A DNA stretch of 64,000 nucleotides from Hepsetus odoe (GCA_017165825.1 CM029372.1:30119322-30183321); one strand, 5' to 3'; shown: positions 48,501 to 60,007, counted from the first letter of the stretch. Made by a program: numbers and translations. The notes: a model not told the origin generated them from the sequence alone.

Positions 48501-49000
48501 NNNNNNNNNNNNNNNNNNNNNNNNNNNNNNNNNNNNNNNNNNNNNNNNNNNNNNNNNNNNNNNNNNNNNNNNNNNNNNNNNNNNNNNNNNNNNNNNNNNN
48601 NNNNNNNNNNNNNNNNNNNNNNNNNNNNNNNNNNNNNNNNNNNNNNNNNNNNNNNNNNNNNNNNNNNNNNNNNNNNNNNNNNNNNNNNNNNNNNNNNNNN
48701 NNNNNNNNNNNNNNNNNNNNNNNNNNNNNNNNNNNNNNNNNNNNNNNNNNNNNNNNNNNNNNNNNNNNNNNNNNNNNNNNNNNNNNNNNNNNNNNNNNNN
48801 NNNNNNNNNNNNNNNNNNNNNNNNNNNNNNNNNNNNNNNNNNNNNNNNNNNNNNNNNNNNNNNNNNNNNNNNNNNNNNNNNNNNNNNNNNNNNNNNNNNN
48901 NNNNNNNNNNNNNNNNNNNNNNNNNNNNNNNNNNNNNNNNNNNNNNNNNNNNNNNNNNNNNNNNNNNNNNNNNNNNNNNNNNNNNNNNNNNNNNNNNNNN
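48501..49000. other. Assembly gap (500 N)
   Basis: Exactly 500 N directly after a (TA)n run at 48451-48500, a typical cause of assembly breaks. Confidence 0.99.
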
Positions 49001-49880
49001 CTCTCTTACCTTCCTTATCATCAGTCTCGAGAGATTAGACAGGAACCCACAGCTCGTTCTCTTTCCATGACCTTCTCAATGGCACTGATCAAATGGATTA
49101 ATCAAGAGTTTAATCCAATTATTTCATAAACTTCTTCACCACAATGCTGTGCAAAATCTTCCCAACAAATAACATCTTTTATAATAAAACCAGGTGTCAT
49201 TTATGCAGTAACTTTTTAATTTTATTTGTATATAATTATATTATTGCATAGATTTATTTCTATTTTTGGCCTCTACATATAGAAATATTTCATGTTGTAC
49301 TTTTATCATCAGCAAATGATGATAATCTTTTATTACAACATCGTCTGTGCTTATTAACAGATGATTTTCATGCTAATATCCATATGCATGGAGATCACAG
49401 ACGTGTCTGTATATACTGTAACTATATTAAGTTTATGGTAAGATTTTACTATCAAAATAAACTATATTTCGAACCAAAAATAGACCCTATTTTAATTAAT
49501 TTTACATGTATCTGTTTTTTATGCTTTCCATGATCAACCCATTCTCTGTGCAGTAATTACTCAACCTCAGAGTGTGTGTGGACATCATACAGTATATGTG
49601 TGTGTTCAGAGGACTTAATCTCATCCTCTCCACTCATCAATCCCCCAGTCGTCTGAACCATCTACACATGTACACAGCATGCACATATAAACCTGTACAT
49701 ACACACACACACACACACACACACTTATACACAAACACAGCATAACCCCATCCCCTTAGATTATGATGGACAGATTTTGTTCTCTCCTCCTTTTTTGATG
49801 GAGGGGATGGGCTGATAGTATTGATGTGATTAGTGATGTGAGAGACTGCCTGTGGAGAGAGACGCGACAGCTTCAATCTG

Positions 49881-49932
<52 letters not shown>

Positions 49933-50251
49933 AGGCATGTGATCTACTATGCTCAAGGTCAGAGCAGTGAGAAAACGCACAAGCTGTGCTTTACATCTAC
50001 ATTGGGATAAAGATTAAATTTAAAAATGTTTAAAAAGTGTCTCCTTTTGACCATCAACATATACATGTGTGTGCAGTCAATCCATCAACCTGCAGGATTT
50101 AGTTATTATTAATTAAACCTTATATTCAGTTACTAGCGCACCTAATCTAATATATTCTGAGAACGTTGAGAAGCCTGTCCCGATCTGAAGTGCAGAAAGA
50201 AGATAGTTTCAGATGTTCCTCATCCACTTTGCCCACAATTGAATGGTTTAT
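49001..50251. other. Unassigned sequence after second gap
   Basis: AT-rich with (CA)n and (CT)n. aaggaaggtaagag on minus at the gap edge looks like a donor, but the sequence before it has stops in the frames checked. Confidence 0.45.
49884..49934 (+). repeat. (CT)n microsatellite
   Basis: Pure ct run; a (CA)n run lies at 49700-49724. Confidence 0.93.
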
Positions 50252-50523
50252 TTCTAGGTTTGATTCCCAGACGGGACGGTCTGGGTCCATTCTGTGTGGA
50301 GCTCTGGTATCCTCCCAGCATCCAAAGACATGCACATCAGGTGGACTGGAGATGACAAATTGCCCGTAGGTGTGTGTGAGTGTGTTTTTCAGTGTGTCTG
50401 TCCTGTGACAGACTGGAAACTTGTCCAGTGTTTCCTCTCTTTTGCCCTGTGATTGCTGGGATTGGCTCCAGCAGCACTTGTGTCCCTAATTGGGATAAGC
50501 AGCTAAGAAAATGAGTGAGTGAG
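50252..50523 (+). mobile_element. Family C repeat (tRNA-like head, GTCCAAAGACATGCA core)
   Basis: ctaggtttgattcccagacg, gggtccattctgtgtggag, ccaaagacatgcacatcagg, gctgggattggctccagcag, ending aagaaaatgagtgagtgaga. A very common fish interspersed repeat; I do not know its formal name. Confidence 0.8.
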
Positions 50524-50574
50524 AGGATGATCATTTTTTGTAATTTTGTGTATTTCATGTCGATTACTATAGCC

Positions 50575-50912
50575 ACTTATTGTTAATACTATCACATTAT
50601 TATTACTATTGTCACTATTTAATTTGCACTCTGCACTTTTACAACTCCTGCTCATTAGACTGCTGCTCTGTGCAGTCTAGTTACAACACCGCTGCTCTGT
50701 TCCATCCACATTCATGTACATACTGCCTGTTTCTTCGGATGAATGTCCATCTTTGCAATTGTCTTTGTAATAACTGTTGTCCTGTCTTGTGTTCCATGTA
50801 ATGTCAGTTGTCTTGTGAGTAGCACCAGGTTCCTGGAGGAACGTTATTGCGTTCCACTGCGTACTGTGTATATGGTTGAAATGACACTAAAAACCTACTT
50901 GACTTGATCAGG
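50575..50912 (+). mobile_element. Unnamed interspersed repeat end
   Basis: Last 100 bp (agcaccaggttcctggagga, cgtactgtgtatatggttga, aatgacactaaaaacctact) are the reverse complement of 38600-38722. Upstream 230 bp probably belong to the same element. Confidence 0.55.
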
Positions 50913-51029
50913 GAGGTCTGTCTCTCTGTTAGCTGAAGTTATGAACCTCCACTGAAATGTGGCATATCTATAACACTTTTGGGTTGGAGTCATTGTTCTC
51001 CTTTTGACACTTTTATGATGGATTGGAAA

Positions 51030-51270
51030 GATGACAGTGAAAGTGACTATTCTTGTCACTGTGAAACACAGCACAGCACAACAAAATGAAATTCAACCTC
51101 TGCGTTTTACCCATACAGACACGTGCAGCTATTCAATCCACCCAGGGAGTAGTGACAGTGGCGGTACCTTGCTCAAGGGTACTGCAGGGCAACCTACTGG
51201 TCTGGGATTCTAACCCACAATCTTCTGATCTCCTGCCGACTCCCTACCCACTAGGCCACCACTGATGAAG
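51030..51270 (-). mobile_element. SINE family A
   Basis: Reversed copy: gtgaaagtgactattcttgt, aacctctgcgttttacccat, taccttgctcaagggtactg, ending ccactaggccaccactg. Confidence 0.85.
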
Positions 51271-51392
51271 AGATGAAGCTTAATTGAGTATGGTGATGAA
51301 ACTCCTTTTGAGTTTTTTGAAGTGAAGTTGATGTTTATTTATCTCATTTCAGTGCCTTTCGGATGTGTTTGACAGTTGAGGCTTTACTGAAT

Positions 51393-51872
51393 GGACAAAT
51401 CTCCATTGAACACCTCTGGGATGAGTTTGAGGGACAAATCTCCATTGAACACTTCTGGGATGAGTTTGAGGGACAAATCTCCATTGAACACTTCTGGGAT
51501 AAGTTTGAGGGACAAATCTCCATTGAACACTTCTGGGATGAGTTTGAGGAACAAATCTCCATTGAACACTTCTGGGATGAGTTTGAGGGACGAATCTCCA
51601 TTGAACACTTCTGGGATGAGTTTGAAGGACGAATCTCCATTGAACACTTCTGGGATGAGTTTGAAGGACGAATCTCCATTGAACACTTCTGGGATGAGTT
51701 TGAGGGACGAATCTCCATTGAGCTCTTTCGAAAAGAGTTTGAGGGACGAATCTCCATTGAACTCTTTTGAGATGAGTTTGAGGGAAGAATCACCATTGAG
51801 CTCTTTTGAGATGAGTTTGAGGGAAGAATCTCCATTGAGCTCTTTTGAGATGAGTTTGAGGGACGAATCTTA
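51393..51872. repeat. 39-bp minisatellite, about 12 copies, open in several frames
   Basis: Unit ggacaaatctccattgaaca followed by cttctgggatgagtttgag. 39 bp is 13 codons, so each frame repeats a 13-residue peptide: ISIEHFWDEFEGQ on plus frame 1, DKSPLNTSGMSLR on another, SSNSSQKCSMEIC on minus. Later copies drift (ctcttttgagatgagtttga). The IEHFWDEFE reading resembles the IEHLWDEL motif of Tc1-like transposases, so a transposon scrap may be the seed. Probably not a gene. Confidence 0.9.
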
Positions 51873-51889
51873 ATTGAACACGTGGGGAT

Positions 51890-52020
51890 GAGGTGGAGGT
51901 GGTCTACTGGTAGGGTACTTACCTACAGACCTATGGCTCAAGAGGTTTCCAGGTTTGAATCACACCACTGGGTCCGTGAACAAGACCCTTAACCCTGAGT
52001 TGCTCCAGGGGTGATTAAGC
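51890..52020 (+). mobile_element. SINE family B, 3'-truncated
   Basis: aggtggtctactggtagggt (A box), ccaggtttgaatcac (B box), agacccttaaccctgagttg. Directly follows the 39-bp minisatellite. Confidence 0.82.
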
Positions 52021-52624
52021 TTAACTGACCACCTTTGGGATGAGTTGGAGTAACAAAGGTCCACTTAACATGCTTGGGATGAGAATTAGAATTCCTAAAT
52101 TCATACTGGTTGTGAACACAGATAACACTAGAGAGTGTTTCTCCAGAGAAAAACAGGACCTCTTTAAATCCATCTCTACATAATGAAGAACAGACCCTCT
52201 GTACTGACTCTGCACACGGCTCTTGTTCGTTTAAAACTTGTAGAAAGGGAACAGCCAGCCAGTTCTTCTGAGCCAAAAAGAAGAAGAGAGCAGTATAGAC
52301 CTACACATAATCTTCACCTGAGGTCAGGTAAACACACCGTACACCTGCATCTCTTTTCTGTCAATTTGCACCTGGCAATCGCAGTGTCAGTCTTAGCCAA
52401 AGGCGCCGCTATTCCCACGTCTTGCCTATTACTGTAACTGCTTATCTAGAAGAGTTCAGATGGCTTAGCCGCACAGCCCACAAACCCTGTGATGGTGGCT
52501 TAGAAATGGAAAGCTCTCAGGTTATAAAAAAATTGGTTCGAGCTCTGTCTTTAACAGCTGTGTGATGGAGGGAGCGAAAACCAGAGACTCCTGAGAGATG
52601 GCATGTATGTGCTTGTGTGTGTGA

Positions 52625-52656
<32 letters not shown>

Positions 52657-52750
52657 CTTCCCATCTTCAGCATAACGGAAGGAAAAGCTTACTCCCATGC
52701 AGTAAGGTCTGTCCTTTGAATGAGTTCTAAACTACCTTCTCACGGAGAGT

Positions 52751-52787
<37 letters not shown>

Positions 52788-53477
52788 GAGAGAGGAGAGA
52801 GAGAGAGGGAGAGAGAGAGAGAGGAGAGAGAGAGAAGACATATCACACTAGCCCCTCCACCACCACTCAGTCCACAGAGATGATGGGAATTATTCTGAAT
52901 GTCATCACCAATCAGACCCTCCCCCCCCACTCGTCTCTGCGCTGTTTATATTCACATAAAGAAAAATACCAGAGTGCAGACATGGAGATTAAGCTTATAA
53001 CATGATATTTCACAGAAAAAAAACTTGCTTGTGCACAGCAATATCAACGTGCTGTTTCTCAGAAAGCTTTACTGGGCTGACCAGAGGACATTTAATTGGC
53101 CATCAGGGTGGTGGCTGTGAGTGTGTGTGTGTGTGGTGTGTGTGGTGGGGTGCTTTGGTTCTTTTACAGGCACCACATTGTCCCCTCCCCCAAATAGATG
53201 GAAAAACATTTGAATTTATTTCACAAAAATGCTTTTAAAATGCAGCATTTTTAGGCCCAGTCCGCTTGGGCGTTTGAATTCTGGATAAATGAGGCAGTCT
53301 GAGGAATCAGTTGCATTTGCAGCACATGATTGACTTCATTATAACGTTGCATGCATTTGCTTATTCGACGCCAGCCTGCAGCCCAGATTTATTCCCAGGT
53401 AATCACGCAGTGTACACTATGATGTGCCCACAGGTGGAGCAAGAAATGTACACAAATAGGCGTGGATTGAGGGTGTT
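52021..53477. other. Unassigned sequence with microsatellites
   Basis: 52020-52090 has two diverged scraps resembling the 39-bp unit (cacctttgggatgagttgga). Otherwise unique or simple sequence. Confidence 0.5.
52620..52835 (+). repeat. (GT)n followed by (GA)n compound microsatellites
   Basis: gt run at 52626-52654 and gaga runs with ggga interruptions at 52750-52834. Confidence 0.92.
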
Positions 53478-53672
53478 TAAGTGAAAGTGACTATTTTTGT
53501 CATTGTGAAACAGAGCACAGCACACAGTGATTCAGTTTGCTTTTCACCCGCATACAATACTGCGGCAGCAGGGGGCAACTATTTAAAGCTGCCCGGGGAG
53601 CAGTGATGGGGATGGTACCTCTGCAACCTACTGATCTGGAATTCAAACCCACAACCTATGGTTTCTCTCGTT
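53478..53672 (-). mobile_element. SINE family A, truncated at the head
   Basis: gtgaaagtgactatttttgt, cggcagcagggggcaactat, gggagcagtgatggggatgg, then B box attcaaacccacaac. The A-box end is lost. Confidence 0.8.
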
Positions 53673-54117
53673 CTGAATAAGGCCCACCAATTGAATAAAT
53701 TCACATAATCATCAACTTAACAGAAAATGGTTCAACCTTCGATTCCCTTTTTTGTTTTGGCGAAAGCATCAGGGCCAACAACTGCTTCTTTCTGATTTCA
53801 TTTGGCAGAGCAAATCGGAATCACAGGACATATCCAGTCCTCCAGAACGTAAAAATGAACAGCATGGCAACCCAATGAAGACTTTTTCTTAGCACGCAAA
53901 GGAATTTTGGCAGAGGTTGACTCAAGAAAAAGCCCTTTTTGTTGGCATCCAAATGCATATTCGATTGGAACACAAGTCATAAAGACTCATGGATGGTCTG
54001 ATCTGCTCCAACAAGGGGGATAAATGTCATCTGAAGCAGACATCAGAAAATGCTTAAAACTTCCGTAGCATGGTCTTGAAAAATAGATACAAATATAAAT
54101 TCATTGCATCTTAGACA

Positions 54118-54280
54118 AAAGGCAGAGAAACACCCTGGACAGGTTACTAGTTCATCACATTCATGGGGACACACAGAGTTACACCTAAGGAGCATTAGAG
54201 CATCTCCAATCCATCTAAGGCTCAGGACCAGAGACATGGGAAGAGCAAACTCCACACCCACTGCAAATTCTTTTCATTGC
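54118..54280 (-). mobile_element. Family C-like repeat fragment, reversed and diverged
   Basis: caccctggacaggttactag, catgggaagagcaaactcca: the reversed order of the tgtggagtttgc ... dilution-of-consensus segments seen in family C. Confidence 0.5.
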
Positions 54281-54318
54281 CAGCGTTTGATTCTGGATTA
54301 AAAGAAGGAGATTTTGAA

Positions 54319-54622
54319 TATGGTCCGCACGGTGGTGCAGTGGTAGCGCTGTCTCTCCAGGAGAAGGTCCCGGATTCGATTCCCTGGGGGACGGTCCGGG
54401 TCCTTTCTATGTGGAGTTTGCATGTTCTCCCGTGGTCTGTGTGGTTCTCTCCAGCGTCTGCTCTCATCCCACCGTCAAAGACATCCATCATGAGGTTCGG
54501 CCTGGAGATACTAAATTGCCAGAGTTTAAAATGGAGTGTGTTTGTCTGCCCTGCAATGGACTGGACTCAGCACCATCCACGAACCTAATTAAGACAAGCA
54601 GCTATGAAAATGAGTGAGTGAG
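54319..54622 (+). mobile_element. Family C repeat, full-length
   Basis: tRNA-like head cacggtggtgcagtggtagc, B-box-like ggattcgattccc, tgtggagtttgcatgttctc, tcaaagacatccatcatgag, end gctatgaaaatgagtgagtg. The head suggests tRNA ancestry. Confidence 0.82.
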
Positions 54623-55056
54623 TGTGATTATGAACATCCCTCTTTATATGGTTAGGATTAAACTTCTGATTAAGGTCAGCCTTAATAACAATTTCACTTT
54701 GATGACATCCTCTATGCAGTATATATCGACACTCTAAACATGAAGATCTGCACTGCTCTGCCTTTCATTCCTCTTTCTGCTGTTTCTGTTCTTTTGCGCT
54801 GGTCACACCATGGTGTTGAGTGTTGTGCAGGCTTGTGTGCCCTGTAGTTTGGTGGTGTCAGAATGATAGTGTTAGATTTTGCAGCCCCTGAGGTCACACG
54901 TATGTATACAGTCAGGCCACACCTGCTGGGCTTCTTTCATCAAGGCAGGGAACGGAAATACTACAGTGCCCTCTAACGTCCGCCAGCGAAGCTGCATTCA
55001 CACCCGCATCACTGCAATTTCCCTCTGCTGTGTTGCCTTTATTTGCTGCATGTTGA

Positions 55057-55058
<2 letters not shown>

Positions 55059-55101
<43 letters not shown>
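55059..55101 (+). repeat. (GT)n microsatellite
   Basis: Pure gt run. Confidence 0.93.
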
Positions 55102-55513
55102 TTTATGGAATGAGTCATTTTCATGGTCAGCAAGAGCGCAGTGTGTGTGAGGGCAAGTAGATAAATGGAGCGGCTCAAAAGCGGGGAGAGACGGAAGGAG
55201 AAGGACGGAGAATCGATGAAGATGGAATAACAGTAGGCCGGCTTTCATGTACCGCTTAGATGACGGATTTCACTAAAGCTGTGGGTCAAAGTGCGAACAC
55301 ACAAACACACACACAGAGTCGACATCCTCTGAAGCAATGTATAAAAGTGGCAAAGCCATTAACCCGGAGAGATGCTCAGGGAGAAGTGAACTAGATGTAT
55401 ATTATTTTAACTGAAATGGACTTGACCAAAAAAAATGGGTTTGATTTGGTCAAATTTGCTTAAAAAATCAGTATACAACATTTTTTTTTACTAAATATAT
55501 ATATATATATATA

Positions 55514-55965
55514 CACAGTACTGTGCGAAAGTTTTAGGCAGGTATGAAAAAATGCTGTAAACTAAGAACGCTTTCAGAAATATAAATAATGATTGTTTAT
55601 TTTGATCAATTTGCAAAATGCAAAGTGAGCGAATAAAAGAAAATCTAAATCAGATTTGAATATTTGGCATGCATTACCTTTTTTGCCTTCAAACCAGCAT
55701 CAGTTCTTCTAGGTACACTTGCACAAAGTCAGGATTCTGTAGGATTATAGTCGTGTCTGATCAACCAGTTTTACCAAACAGGTACTGATGATCATCAATG
55801 TCACACGGAGGCTGAAACACAGTCATGTTTGGAACAACCAACCAGCCGAGTTCCTTCAAAAACTGTGTGCAAGTGTACCTAGAAGGATTGATGTTGTTTT
55901 GAAGGCAAGCGGCAGTCACACCAAATATTAATTTGATTTAGACTTCTTTGTTCATTCACTGCATT
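55514..55965. mobile_element. MITE family M, rearranged copy with long inverted repeat
   Basis: Starts acagtactgtgcgaaagttt. ttctaggtacacttgcaca (55707) is mirrored by gtgcaagtgtacctagaag (55868), so the interior is an inverted repeat with a distinct centre. The right end is cut by a SINE fragment. Confidence 0.75.
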
Positions 55966-56035
55966 TCTGCTGCCCCCTGCTGCACGTGTGAGTAAAATGC
56001 AGAGGTGTAATTTCATTGTGCTTCACTGTGTGTTT
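55966..56035 (+). mobile_element. SINE family A 3' fragment
   Basis: tgctgccccctgctgcacgt, gagtaaaatgcagaggtgta, attgtgcttcactgtgtg. Lies between a Tc1-type element and a family B SINE. Confidence 0.6.
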
Positions 56036-56215
56036 TGGTAGGGTGGTGATGGTCTAGTAGGGTACTTGCCTATGGAGCTATGGTTCAAGAGGCCCCAGGC
56101 AAATCCACCCTGAGCGAGACCCTTAACCCTGAGCGTCTCCAGGGGGGACTGTCCCTGTAAGCAGGGACACTCTGGAAGTCACTCTGGATAAGTGAGGTTC
56201 ACATAAATGCCACAA
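56036..56215 (+). mobile_element. SINE family B
   Basis: ggtgatggtctagtagggta, aagaggccccaggcaaatcc, accctgagcgtctccagggg, then a diverged tail cactctggataagtgagg. Confidence 0.8.
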
Positions 56216-56254
56216 TGTTGATTGATTGAAAATAAAAGATTAACACTTCATGTA

Positions 56255-56789
56255 CAGTACAAAAGTTTTAGGCAGGTGTGGAAAAATGCGGTAATCAAAG
56301 AACGCTTTCAGAAATGGAATGTTGATCATTTATTTTCATCAATCAACAAAATGCAGGAAAGAACAAAAGAGAATCGCAAATCAGATCAATATTTGTAATC
56401 TACCTTTGCCTCAAAACAGCATCAGTTCTCTAGGTACACTTGTAATATTGTGTTTGAAGGACTCGCTGGTCGGGTCGCCCAAACATCTTGGAGAACTGAG
56501 CACAGATCTTCTGTGGATGTAGCTTCTCACATCCTCTTCCACCCTTTTCATGTGATCCAGACACACTGATGATGTTGAGATCAGGGCTCTGTGGGGCCAG
56601 AAGAACTGATGCTGGTCTGAAGGCAAAAGGTAGAAACACCAAATACTGATCTGATTTAGATTTTTCTCTTGTTCGCCACTTTGCATTTTGTAAATTGATC
56701 AAAATAAACAATCATTATTGATATTTCTGAAAGCATTCTTTGTTTACAGCATTTTTTCCACCCCTGCCTAAAACATTTGCACAGTGCTG
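56255..56789. mobile_element. MITE family M, copy 3
   Basis: Left cagtacaaaagttttaggca, right cctaaaacatttgcacagtg, TA on both sides. Minus-strand trace LLAPQSPDLNII of a Tc1 transposase. Confidence 0.85.
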
Positions 56790-57300
56790 TATATATATAT
56801 ATATATATATAGACATTGTGTTCTTTGGTGGTATATCTCTCTGGTAATTCAGTAATATTCCATCCATGTAACCCGAACCTGAAAGCTTCAGGAGGAATGT
56901 GTTTCTATAGAAAACTGCGGCTGATTTACAGCCAGCGGGAGCGAAGTGAAAGCGACTACTTGCCATTGCGAACACACCGCAGCACAAGGTTACTCAAGGG
57001 TACTTCAGGGCAGCCTACTGGCCAAGGATTTGAACCCATAACCTCTGGATATCGAGGTCATGTTCCTAACCACTATGCCAGTACCGTTCCCTATTTGAAT
57101 CAGTGTATTGATTCTATGGGATCTATGATGATTTATGGAATGGTTCCATGAGAGGAGCTTGATGGGAATTTGTTGGCTCATTTACTGCTCATGTGAATCG
57201 ATGTGATGTTTCCTCAAGATCTGTTCTACATGAATCTATGCTGTTTAGTCAGGAGAATCTAGAGGACATTAATCTCAACACATCTACAAGAAGGTTTACT
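56255..57300 (+). repeat. Duplicated segment, copy 1 (MITE M + SINE A + unknown)
   Basis: Contains MITE M, (TA)n, gacattgtgttctttggtgg, a reversed family A SINE (56945-57090) and unknown sequence (cagtgtattgattctatggg). The same order recurs at 60738-61755. Confidence 0.88.
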
Positions 57301-57780
57301 TGCCTTAGGATGATTTATAGAGTGATGTATGTTTTTTGGGCCAGTAAACAACTCTCTTTTTAGTAATGTTTCACTATTTGTTCTGTACACCCACTATTTA
57401 GCCACGATTAATGGGGAGATTTGAGCTTCTATGGGAATCTGTGGTTTTATGATGATTTATCTTCTACTGAAACAGGAAAATTACACTTGTTTGAGAATCT
57501 GTCTGGGATGATCTATACAGTGATTCATTTTCTATGGGAATCTGTGGAATGATTCAGCTTCTATGGGAATCTATGTGAATATTCAATGGGGACTTTAAAT
57601 GTTTCATGGAATGATTTAGCTTGCACAGGAATCTATGCGATGGTTTAGTGTCTGTTGGAATAGTTTTGATATTTCTTTATTTTTATGGGAATTTACAGGA
57701 TGGTTTGCCTTTTATGGGAATCTAGGAGATTGTCATTAATGATTTATATTCTTTGGGACTCTACAATTGGGAATTTTTCT
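57100..57780. repeat. Degenerate tandem repeat, unit like TTCTATGGGAATCTATGGAA
   Basis: Repeated phrases such as ttctatgggaatctgtggaa, cttctatgggaatctatgtg and ttttatgggaatctaggaga with gatgattta spacers, each about 25-60 bp apart. Old and diverged. Its beginning also follows the second copy at 61545-61755. Confidence 0.65.
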
Positions 57781-58004
57781 GGCATTTCTATATATATATA
57801 TTTTTTAATTATTGGGTCTGAACAATGAGGGTAAAGAAAAAGATAAGATAATAGGAACATACATAATATACAGTAAAATGGCAAGAATGTCAACATAATA
57901 CAAAGAAAAAATTCTAATTCTAATTAATAAACTTGATAACTATAGAGCAAATAAGCAGAATAGGAGAATAAAGAATACATAAATGAATTAATTAAATATG
58001 AATT

Positions 58005-58230
58005 AAATATACACCATGCAGGGGCAGAAATGGGCTTTTATACACCATGCAGGGGCAGAAATGGCTCAGTGCTTTGCGCCGTTCACACACCCTTGAACAT
58101 TGAAGCAGAAAGTTGTTTTCACTTTCACTTCCTCCCTGCTTTGCTTCAACAATCTCTCTCTTCAGTGCATCCCATCGTTTCAAGACCCTTCATTGGGATG
58201 TTCTTCATCAGATACCTTTATAATTAAATG
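58005..58230 (+). repeat. Unknown repeat with 31-bp tandem start, copy 1
   Basis: atacaccatgcaggggcaga occurs twice (58009 and 58040). The following gcacacac-like block and aagcagaaagttg match 62640-62810 in reverse. Confidence 0.7.
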
Positions 58231-58379
58231 TTGGGTCTCCACATTCTCCACTAACCTAAGAGCATCATGATCTTCAAATTGAACGATTAACCTACACGAG
58301 TCTAAAATATGCTGTAATTTTATTGAAAAGTGTCCATCGTTACACATCTAGCATAATTAGACTTAGATGTCTAGAGTAG

Positions 58380-58560
58380 TGAAGTGAAAGTGACTATGTG
58401 TTATTAGAAATACAGCACAGCACTCGAACTGCATCCACAACTAAACTAAGTCCTGTATTTCTTAACCCACAAAGTATGTCCAGCGTCCAGGGAGCAGTGA
58501 CGGGGACGGTCCCTTGTTCAGGGGACCTCAGGACAACCTACTGGTCTAGGAATCAACCGG
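58380..58560 (-). mobile_element. SINE family A, truncated
   Basis: gtgaaagtgactatgtgtta, cagggagcagtgacggggac, aacctactggtctaggaatc; joined directly to the family C repeat that follows. Confidence 0.75.
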
Positions 58561-58688
58561 GACGGTCTGGGTCCATTCTGTGTGGAGTTTGCAGGTTCTC
58601 CCAGTGTCTGTGTTTCCTCCTGGGTGCTCTGGTTTCCTCCCACTGTCCAAAGACATGCACATCAGGTGGATCGACACAAATTGCCTCC

Positions 58689-58727
<39 letters not shown>

Positions 58728-58830
58728 TCTGTTCACCCAGGGTGTTTCCCCTTGCCCTGTGAGAGCTGGGATAGGCTCCAGCACTTCACACACTAATCAG
58801 CACTCAGCTGGTGTGGAAAACTAGTGAGAG
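58555..58830 (+). mobile_element. Family C repeat with internal (GT)n
   Basis: ccgggacggtctgggtccat, tgtggagtttgcaggttctc, tgtccaaagacatgcacatc, (GT)n at 58693-58722, gctgggataggctccagcac. Confidence 0.8.
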
Positions 58831-58859
58831 GTGAGGTTAATTGCCAATTGCTTAAATGG

Positions 58860-59360
58860 ACTGGTCACACTAAGTTCTGGCTGTCTCCATGTGCATCTGG
58901 GATGGTTTAGTTAATGTGAGTCTGTTTGAAGATTCAATTGGATGCCTCATTTTCTTCGGAGAAACGTCCACCTTTCGCTGCAGTTCTGTTTGTTCACATG
59001 CTGTGTTTCGTTTGCAAAGAGCCGCCCGCCCTCTTAGTTTCAATTTGCAGAAAAAGTCCCAGAACGGCTCCTGAGAGCGCTGGGTTTCTGTCACCGGCCC
59101 TTTGGCCACGCAGCTCGCTGTGAGCAACAACATTAGGCGGTTCAGTAATAGAGAAGGTAGTCACAAAGGCCTGCACCTATTTTCATACGGCTGCCTGTGT
59201 TCGACAGCCTCCATCCTTTTTAACCCTCGCTGCTGCCTGAAAGGAGGCTGCAGAATAGCGGGACCTCAGCCACGCTGAGAAATGCTTCATTTTCCCTTTA
59301 ACAGGAAAACAGGCACTGTCGTTTTCTAAGATGCCGCAAAAGCATCGACCTTCCTCCATT
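58860..59360. other. Repeat-free GC-richer block, no recognised gene
   Basis: Both strands have short open frames (61-87 codons) with no domain. Unlike its neighbours it has no SINE, LINE or microsatellite. Could be a conserved element or an unrecognised exon. Confidence 0.25.
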
Positions 59361-59460
59361 AGAATCACCTACTAGCGCACAGTCATCACTCTCTCTCTCT
59401 CTCACTCTCCTCTCTTCTCCTTCTGTGCCTTCTGTATCAATCCATCTCTTTAAAAGTGAA

Positions 59461-59712
59461 ATAAGGCACCTATCAAAGCATGCAGATGAAAAGCCTCCAT
59501 CATGTAATATACATCGGAAAGAATAAAGAGACTTTTTCTCACTGACGGAGAAACATACATACATTTTGCTGCAGCATTGTTTTAGTATTCCAATCAGGGA
59601 CGGCTGAACTCGGCAGGCAAATGAAATCAAATTAAGGGGGAACTCCAAACCGCTGTCGAAACATAAAAGGAGAAAGTAATTAATTCTTGAGAAGTCTGAC
59701 ACATCCGATGCA
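59461..59712. promoter_or_regulatory. Candidate conserved non-coding element
   Basis: Repeat-free, mixed-composition stretch with homeobox-like cores (gtaattaattcttg, aaatgaaatcaaattaaggg, gtattccaatcaggg) and no long ORF. It lies beyond the visible ptpru exons, possibly in an upstream ptpru intron. Judged on texture alone. Confidence 0.3.
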
Positions 59713-59904
59713 CTTAAACCCCTTCTGTCAATGCTGAGCTGAGGGGTGCCACATTGTCACCTTGTCATAAATACAGACCACATTCGCACTGTTCACACAT
59801 ACACACAAACTCACACACACCGTGCAGATCCATCCATCCGTCCATCTGTCTGTCAATCCATCCATCCATCCGGCCATCCGCCCACCCGTCCGTGCATCCT
59901 TCAA

Positions 59905-59985
59905 TTCGTGGGGTGGTGGTGGTCTAGTAATAGGATGCTTGCTTATATACCAAGACGTTGCAGGTTCAAATCCCATCCATCCAGG
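59905..59985 (+). mobile_element. SINE family B head
   Basis: gtggtggtctagtaatagga (A box) and gcaggttcaaatccc (B box) run into ccatccatcc repeats and then (TATC)n. Confidence 0.75.
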
Positions 59986-60006
59986 CATCAAATCCATCCT
60001 GCTGTC

Positions 60007-60007
60007 C

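Noticed and set aside
48425..49021. 198-codon minus-strand open frame
   Set aside because: It spans the second N gap and a (TA)n run.
49001..49080. Possible minus-strand exon ending at aaggaag|gtaagag
   Set aside because: Stop codons occur in the upstream frames checked and no homology is visible; the donor-like match is probably chance.
51344..51873. Overlapping 100-163 codon frames on both strands as genes
   Set aside because: All are by-products of a 39-bp repeat whose length is a multiple of three.
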